Positions 60,087 through 64,000 of a DNA stretch of 64,000 bases are shown in pieces; position 1 is the stretch's first letter; every line of letters starts with the position of its first letter. The notes under the pieces are model-generated. The model ran no database searches. It had not been told where the DNA came from and saw nothing but the letters and a program-made list of their open reading frames with translations. This stretch comes from Prauserella endophytica. Lineage in GTDB: Bacteria > Actinomycetota > Actinomycetes > Mycobacteriales > Pseudonocardiaceae. The translations under genes and the position numbers were made by a program. The stretch spans positions 248,001-312,000 of the forward strand of contig NZ_SWMS01000002.1 in NCBI RefSeq assembly GCF_005146945.1, read 5' to 3'.

Positions 60087-60116
60087 ACAGTACAGCCGTT
60101 GCTGATATGACAGCAA
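60087..60116 (-). promoter_or_regulatory. cmtR promoter with TTGCTG inverted repeat
   Basis: On the minus strand, TTGCTG (60116-60111), an 18-base spacer and TACTGT (60092-60087). TTGCTG and CAGCAA (60099-60104 and 60111-60116 on the plus strand) form an inverted repeat around ATATGA, overlapping the -35 box. It is a plausible CmtR operator. Confidence 0.55.
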
Positions 60117-60202
60117 GCGCTGAACTATTCGACTAGCGGTGGATCGTCGGGCGTCCCCTCACCGCACGCTGATCGCTGCAGTGCGGCAGCGGAGGAACCA
60201 CG

Positions 60203-60436
60203 ATGCGAGCAGCAGTTGCCGCAGCGCTGCTATCGGCGGGCGCGGCCCTCGTGGGTTGTGGCGGCGAGGACGAGCCACGGGCACTGCCGACGAGCAAGCC
60301 GCGCGTCGAGATGGCGACGCTGACGGTTGGCATGTCGAGCGCCGGACGGATGGATTCCACGGACCCGGATGCCCTACTACATCGGCAGGCGGAGGGTGCT
60401 GCTCGCTGGCCGTGGTGCTCGGGATCGTGGGCGTGA
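60203..60436 (+). CDS. Small putative lipoprotein
   Basis: 77 residues with GGAGG seven bases before ATG 60203. The first 20 residues are a lipoprotein signal (MRAAVAAALLSAGAALVGC) with the lipid-bearing cysteine at about 19. The rest (GGEDEPRALPTSKPRVEM) has no known domain. The C-terminal third overlaps another frame that looks like a membrane protein, so this gene may end earlier in its original form. Confidence 0.45.
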   Translation: MRAAVAAALLSAGAALVGCGGEDEPRALPTSKPRVEMATLTVGMSSAGRMDSTDPDALLHRQAEGAARWPWCSGSWA

Positions 60437-60642
60437 CCATCGGCAACGCTGATCACGACGCCCAAGGGATGCCATGCGGCAGCGTTTTCAGTCGCACGGA
60501 CCCGCCTTCCGGGTTCCTGGACTACCCGGCGCTGCGCAGCAGCGCTCTCTCGACGCCGCAGGAGTTCACCTACCTCCTCATCGGTGCCGCGCTCGTTGCC
60601 CTCATTGCCGGGCTGACGGTCAGCCGGGAGCGCCAGTCATGA
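60368..60642 (+). pseudogene. Small two-segment membrane protein, probably frameshifted
   Basis: ATG 60368 opens MPYYIGRRRVLLA; the frame then goes astray. One frame over, from about 60403, LAVVLGIVGVTIGNADHDAQ continues naturally, and TPQEFTYLLIGAALVALIAGLTV forms a second membrane segment before the stop at 60642. A one-base indel near 60400 would join them. Without it, translation could only start at GTG 60412 (76 residues). Confidence 0.45.
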
Positions 60643-60691
60643 GGGCGGGGCGGTGCAAAATGCGGCGCCGCCAAGCGCGACGGAGGCGGTC

Positions 60692-61087
60692 CTAGCGTCC
60701 GGACGGATCGTGTGGCTTCCATCCGACATTGGCCGGCCGCTCACCTTCGCGCGCGAACCGGGTCATCGCCTCGGCAAGTTCGGCGACCGGCAGCTCGATC
60801 CGCTCGGGGAACGCGCGGGTCTTCCATTCGTCCACGGCGTACTCGACGGGCGCGATGTTCGTACCGCCGGTGGTGATGAAGGTGTCGTCGCGGCCCTCCC
60901 AGATGAGGAAGCCGACGTTGGGACCGGCGTAGACGTGCAGGTTCGGACCGGACTGGGTGCCCCACACGTCGTCCTCGGTCGTCCAGTCCGCCCGTTCCAG
61001 CACGAGCAGCTTGTGCCTCGCGGCGGTCGGGTCGGCGGCGTGGTCGCGCAGCGTCTTGATCGCCTCGGCGGTCTCGGTGACCTTCAT
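60692..61087 (-). CDS. Imm1-family immunity protein
   Basis: 131 residues. SGPNLHVYAGPNVGFLIWEGRDDTFITTGG, YAVDEWKTRAFPERIELPVAEL and ANVGWKPH fit Imm1, an immunity family of polymorphic toxin systems. The start overlaps the deaminase stop by four bases (ATGA), the classic toxin-immunity coupling. It should bind and block the deaminase encoded upstream. Confidence 0.8.
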   Translation of the reverse strand: MKVTETAEAIKTLRDHAADPTAARHKLLVLERADWTTEDDVWGTQSGPNLHVYAGPNVGFLIWEGRDDTFITTGGTNIAPVEYAVDEWKTRAFPERIELPVAELAEAMTRFAREGERPANVGWKPHDPSGR

Positions 61088-61554
61088 TGGGGGTTCTGCC
61101 CTTCGTAGCTGGCGATGAACGTCTTCGTGCCGTGGTCGTCGGTGCCGTAGACGTGCAGGGTGTGCCCCTGGGGTAGGAAGCCCTGGAGGAACTGGTGGCA
61201 ACCAGCGTGCCGGTACGGTTCCAGGTCCCTGCGGTAGCCGCAGGGCGTCCGGTTCACGATCACCTCGGCTTCGCGGTGCCCGGACTCGATCATCCAGACG
61301 GCCGTCTCGAACTCGACGTGATGCGTCACGTTCGCCTCCCAAAACGCGGCCGGTGCACCGATCGCCTTCGCCCGCTCGGTCGCTTTCGCTGCCCAGTATT
61401 CCTGCCCCGGCCGGAACTCCACCGTGGCGTCCTGTCCGGCCGCCCGCGCCAACCCCCGCACGGGCACGCCGCTGCCCGGTGGTGAGTAGCGCTCCATGAG
61501 GTGCGCACCCCACGCGGCCCCCGCTGGGTAGCGGTCACCGTGCGGGGACCGCAC
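61084..61554 (-). CDS. DddA-like (SCP1.201) cytidine deaminase toxin domain
   Basis: 156 residues from GTG 61554, with no clear ribosome site (ATG 61497 is an alternative). The zinc-deaminase motif is His79-Val-Glu81 (HHVEFETAVWMIESG) and Cys105/Cys119 (NRTPCGYRRD, HAGCHQF). EVIVNRTPCG and QGFLPQGHTLHVYG are hallmarks of the SCP1.201 family, which includes the double-stranded-DNA deaminase DddA. RSPHGDRYPAGAAWG is the usual linker start. The WXG-like delivery domain is encoded upstream in a different frame. Confidence 0.85.
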   Translation of the reverse strand: MRSPHGDRYPAGAAWGAHLMERYSPPGSGVPVRGLARAAGQDATVEFRPGQEYWAAKATERAKAIGAPAAFWEANVTHHVEFETAVWMIESGHREAEVIVNRTPCGYRRDLEPYRHAGCHQFLQGFLPQGHTLHVYGTDDHGTKTFIASYEGQNPQ

Positions 61555-61609
61555 GGGCGGCCGGGCGGCCGCGGCGGCCGCGCTGCGGGATGTCGGCGCC
61601 GGGCCACCG

Positions 61610-61873
61610 CTAGGCGCCGTGAAATCGGGCCATCAGGCCGTCAATGGCGTGCTTGGTCTGCTCCATCGCCTGCGCCGAGGCCTCCAATTGCGACAACACC
61701 GACTGGCAGTACCCGGCGACCTCGGTGTAGGCGGTGGTGTTGCCCAGACTGGCTTGCAAGGAGCCGAGCAAGTCCGAGGACAACTGGACGGCGTTCTGGA
61801 TAGCGCCGTGGATGTTGAGGCAGTTGTCCGCGCTCTGCTGGAGATGCGCCAGGGTTTCCTCGTGAGATGCCAT
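61610..61873 (-). CDS. WXG-like N-terminal domain protein of the toxin locus
   Basis: 87 residues from ATG 61873, chosen because GGAGG lies eleven bases upstream; ATG 61891 would add six residues. MASHEETLAHLQQSADNCLN and SVLSQLEASAQAMEQTKHAIDGLM form two helices as in WXG/ESAT-6-type export domains. It ends in RFHGA and a TAG. Directly after it the deaminase linker begins in the +1 frame, so the two genes may once have been one. Confidence 0.75.
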   Translation of the reverse strand: MASHEETLAHLQQSADNCLNIHGAIQNAVQLSSDLLGSLQASLGNTTAYTEVAGYCQSVLSQLEASAQAMEQTKHAIDGLMARFHGA

Positions 61874-61900
61874 TTGTGAATCGACCTCCATAGAGTGTGC

Positions 61901-62041
61901 TCAACGGTGTGGGTGACGCCGGTCGCGGCGGTTGAGGCGCCAGGCCGCGAAACGGGCGCCGCCGTAGGTGTGACCCGTGAACCACCACCACGCCGTCATC
62001 AACACAGCGACGGCACCGATGACGACGGACCCGGTTACCAC
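61901..62041 (-). CDS. 46-residue single-pass membrane protein
   Basis: A GTG at 62041 overlaps the stop of the hypothetical gene upstream (GTGGTAA), with GAGG seven bases before it. The product begins MVTGSVVIGAVAVLMTAWWWF, one clear membrane segment, then a basic tail (RFAAWRLNRRDRRHPHR). It is in line with the WXG-like gene 28 bases downstream. No family recognised; it may help anchor or export the toxin. Confidence 0.5.
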   Translation of the reverse strand: MVTGSVVIGAVAVLMTAWWWFTGHTYGGARFAAWRLNRRDRRHPHR

Positions 62042-62379
62042 GACAGGACCTCGTGCACGACCTCGGCCGCCGGGCCGTCCACCGCGCGCACGGTGCGGCC
62101 CAGCACTTCGCGGGTGGCCACGGCCTCGTCACAGCCCTGCACCACCACGGCGTCGGAGACGCCGCCCCGCTCGTGGACGTAGACCAGCGCGGCTGGCTCG
62201 GTCGGGTCACCCACTGGCGTGCCGCGCCAGCCGGACAACACCAGCCGCGACAGCGCCGCCGTGTGCCGAGCGTGCTCCTGACCGGTCACCAAGTCGTGCC
62301 TCCCCGCGCTTCCGGTGGACGTGGAGCCCGATGGCCGGGTCGGGTTGCGACCACCGGGCTTCCGCACGTTCTCCACCAT
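62035..62379 (-). CDS. Hypothetical protein
   Basis: 114 residues from ATG 62379, without a good ribosome site; a later start near LVTGQEHARHT is possible. The C-terminal two-thirds (LSRLVLSGWRGTPVGD, AALVYVHERGGVSDAVVVQG, GPAAEVVHEVLSW) reads as a compact alpha/beta domain. I do not recognise a family. It is the first gene of the small leftward operon leading to the WXG-like protein and the toxin, and divergent from the XRE regulator. Confidence 0.55.
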   Translation of the reverse strand: MVENVRKPGGRNPTRPSGSTSTGSAGRHDLVTGQEHARHTAALSRLVLSGWRGTPVGDPTEPAALVYVHERGGVSDAVVVQGCDEAVATREVLGRTVRAVDGPAAEVVHEVLSW

Positions 62380-62456
62380 CGGGAAGATCGGGCACGATAG
62401 ACAGAGGTCGGGCGTCTACTGTCGTCTACAAGCGTCGTCGTGCAGGTGGTGACCGG

Positions 62457-63617
62457 GTGAGCGAACTGGGGGCAGCGTTACGGGCGGCCCGCGAGGCCGC
62501 CGGGGTCAGCCTGGCCGCGATGGCCGCCCGCACCCACTACAGCAAGCCCTTGCTTGGTCTGTTGGAGACCGGCAAGCGCACCGTCAAGCCGGAGCATGTC
62601 ACCGCCTACTCCCGCGCGCTCGACATCTCGGTGGACGCCCTGTACGGCCGCCCGGATGACCCGTTGCGGGTCGCACACGAATGGCTCGTGGCGGATACCC
62701 CCGTTGCGATCCACACCGCTTTCGGGCGCCGCGTCGGCGACAGCCTCGCCACCGAGCTGGAACGCCGCGTGATCGACCTGCGGCACCTGGACGACGTGAT
62801 CGGCGGCGGCGACTTGTTCCCTCTCGTGCGCCGGGAGCTGACCGACGCCCAGCAAGTCGTCACCGAAGCCAGCTACGACCAGAACACCGGCCGGCGTCTG
62901 CTCACCGTCGTCGGTGAGCTGGCCCAGCTCGCCGGATGGGTCGCCAGCGACGCCGGTCACTACGCCGAGGCCCAGCACGTCTACCTCTCCGGCGTCTCCG
63001 CCGCCCACGAGGCAGGAAACCGCGCCCTGGCCGGGCAGTTGCTGTCCAGCCTCAGCTACCAGATCGCCAACGTCGGAAACCCCGCCGACGCCGCCCTGCT
63101 CGCGCGCTCTGCTGTCAAGGGCGCCACCGACGCCACCCCCGTGGTCCGCGCCCTGCTCCTGGAGCGGGTCGCCTGGGCCAGCGCCCGATCCCGCGACGCC
63201 GACGGCACCCGACACGCACTCGACGCGGTGGACGACGCCTACGAGGCGCGCACGCCCGGCAACCCGGAGCCGGAATGGGTGTACTGGCTGGACCGCAAGG
63301 AGATCGACATCATGGCCGGACGCTGCCTCATCGAACTCGGCGACCCCGCCCATGCCGAACCGCTCATCTCCGCCGCCGTCGCCGCCTACACACCAGAACA
63401 CGCACGTGAGGTCGCCCTCTACCGCACCTGGATCGCCGAGGCCTACGCCCGCTCCGGCGAACTGGACGCCGCCTGGGCCGCCCTCCGCGCAGCCCGTAAG
63501 ACCGGCCACGGCGTCAACTCCACCCGCCTGGACATCCGCATCGAACACGTCGCCCGCCTGCTCGCCACCGACGACGAACGCCAACTCAAGCGGGCCGCCA
63601 CGGACGCACCCAGCTAG
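62457..63617 (+). CDS. XRE-type regulator with TPR-like C-terminus
   Basis: 386 residues from GTG 62457 (AGGTGG upstream). The N-terminal helix-turn-helix is ALRAAREAAGVSLAAMAARTHYSKPLLGLLETG. The C-terminal part is a set of helical repeats (GHYAEAQHVYLSGVSAAHEAGNRALAGQLLSSLSYQ, GELDAAWAALRAARKTGHG). Such regulators are frequent in actinomycetes, often near SAM methyltransferase and DUF397 genes. It may control the divergent toxin operon. Confidence 0.82.
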   Translation: MSELGAALRAAREAAGVSLAAMAARTHYSKPLLGLLETGKRTVKPEHVTAYSRALDISVDALYGRPDDPLRVAHEWLVADTPVAIHTAFGRRVGDSLATELERRVIDLRHLDDVIGGGDLFPLVRRELTDAQQVVTEASYDQNTGRRLLTVVGELAQLAGWVASDAGHYAEAQHVYLSGVSAAHEAGNRALAGQLLSSLSYQIANVGNPADAALLARSAVKGATDATPVVRALLLERVAWASARSRDADGTRHALDAVDDAYEARTPGNPEPEWVYWLDRKEIDIMAGRCLIELGDPAHAEPLISAAVAAYTPEHAREVALYRTWIAEAYARSGELDAAWAALRAARKTGHGVNSTRLDIRIEHVARLLATDDERQLKRAATDAPS

Positions 63618-63937
63618 GCAGGTAACGCCAGGGCGGGCACGACCGAAGGCGACAGCCGGACGCAAGTGCGTGCCCGCTACCCGGTACCCGCCATGTCGAC
63701 TAGCACCGCACACCGACGCCAACGGACGCAAGCCATATTCCCCGGTCAAGCGGCCCTCCGGTGCAAGTCGTCCAGGTCAGCGACTGGCCTGCTCTCAAGG
63801 CCACCATGCCTGCGCCCACCCGTCTCCGGCCACCACCCGCCACGGAGTCGCTCCGCGCCGCCATGTCTTGTTCCACGCGGTGAAGGTGGCCTTCACCGCG
63901 TGGAGACCGAGCCCATCCCGCCGCCTCGCACCCCTGG
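63618..63937. other. Gap without supported gene
   Basis: 320 bases after the XRE gene. Open frames here have poor third-position bias and no ribosome sites. It holds the hairpin at 63873-63903. Confidence 0.4.
63873..63903. terminator. Bidirectional hairpin terminator
   Basis: CCACGCGGTGAAGG (63873-63886) pairs perfectly with CCTTCACCGCGTGG (63890-63903), loop TGG. It lies between the convergent XRE gene and the dehydrogenase fragment, so it can serve both. Confidence 0.75.
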
Positions 63938-64000
63938 CTAGGGGATGAGTACCGCCGCTCCGTCGACCCGGCCGGCCGCGAGGTCGGCCAAAGCGCGGTC
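63938..64000 (-). CDS. C-terminal end of a probable zinc-type dehydrogenase/quinone reductase (partial)
   Basis: Only the last 20 codons are inside the window, ending at TAG 63938. ALADLAAGRVDGAAVLIP resembles the ending of MDR-family quinone oxidoreductases. The identification is weak because so little is visible. Confidence 0.4.
   Translation of the reverse strand, partial: DRALADLAAGRVDGAAVLIP

Noticed and set aside
63666-63941. 91-codon plus-strand frame near the right edge
   Set aside because: No ribosome site, poor codon bias, and it runs through the strong hairpin at 63873-63903.
1-64000. CRISPR arrays, rRNA or tRNA genes
   Set aside because: No regularly spaced repeats and no sequence resembling conserved rRNA or tRNA arms were seen on reading; a covariance-model search would be decisive.

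Overview
The window is about 64 kb of very GC-rich DNA with strong G/C at third codon positions, many GTG and some TTG starts, tightly overlapping genes (ATGA/GTGA junctions), F420 biosynthesis genes, SARP-type regulators and WXG-like proteins. This points to an actinomycete, most likely of the Pseudonocardiaceae (Amycolatopsis/Prauserella/Saccharomonospora type). The family assignment is inference from gene content and style. I saw no rRNA, tRNA, CRISPR array, transposase or integrase.

Layout. (1) 1-7.5 kb: a cut-off beta-helix protein, a tandem SseB protein, a membrane protein with an SARP-like C-terminus, a 49-residue zinc-finger protein, a large HTH-SARP-NB-ARC-TPR regulator and a DUF6221-like protein. 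(2) 7.5-17 kb, minus strand: a tight operon of cupin, fbiC, cofC/fbiD, CaiB/BaiF CoA-transferase, LLM oxidoreductase, crotonase, acyl-CoA ligase and acyl-CoA dehydrogenase. Its divergent neighbours are a double-headed TetR regulator and a GAF-LuxR regulator. F420 synthesis thus sits inside a CoA-thioester catabolic operon. (3) 20.3-53.3 kb: a 33-kb catabolic island with an acetylene-hydratase-like molybdoenzyme, a TRAP transporter, moaA, a TetR repressor, a MaoC pair, two thiolases, a DUF35 protein, a P450 with two ferredoxins and a reductase, five VOC proteins, two acyl-CoA ligases, several SDRs, an ALDH and two alcohol dehydrogenases. (4) 53.3-58.1 kb: a ribbon-helix-helix protein, a DUF4097 protein, a DrrAB-like ABC exporter and a P450. 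(5) 58-64 kb: an S-adenosyl methyltransferase, a cmtR-CDF metal module, a possibly frameshifted lipoprotein/membrane locus, a WXG / DddA-like deaminase / Imm1 toxin locus, small hypotheticals, an XRE-TPR regulator and the end of a dehydrogenase gene.

How the genes work together. The clearest new signal is a palindrome, ACCAA-N4-TTGGT. By eye it is present at every promoter-bearing gap of the 33-kb island (six sites: about 20273, 23443, 27564, 30454, 42804, 42875) and I did not see it elsewhere. At four promoters the site starts 3-7 bases after a plausible -10 box. One of these promoters drives moaA and the island's own TetR gene. The simplest model is an autoregulated TetR repressor controlling uptake (TRAP), activation (two AMP-forming ligases), oxidation (P450 system, acyl-CoA dehydrogenase, MaoC, SDRs), carbon-carbon cleavage (thiolase; DUF35 plus Ltp-type aldolase) and molybdenum cofactor supply for the molybdoenzyme. 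The substrate is unknown; the gene set resembles steroid or terpenoid side-chain breakdown.
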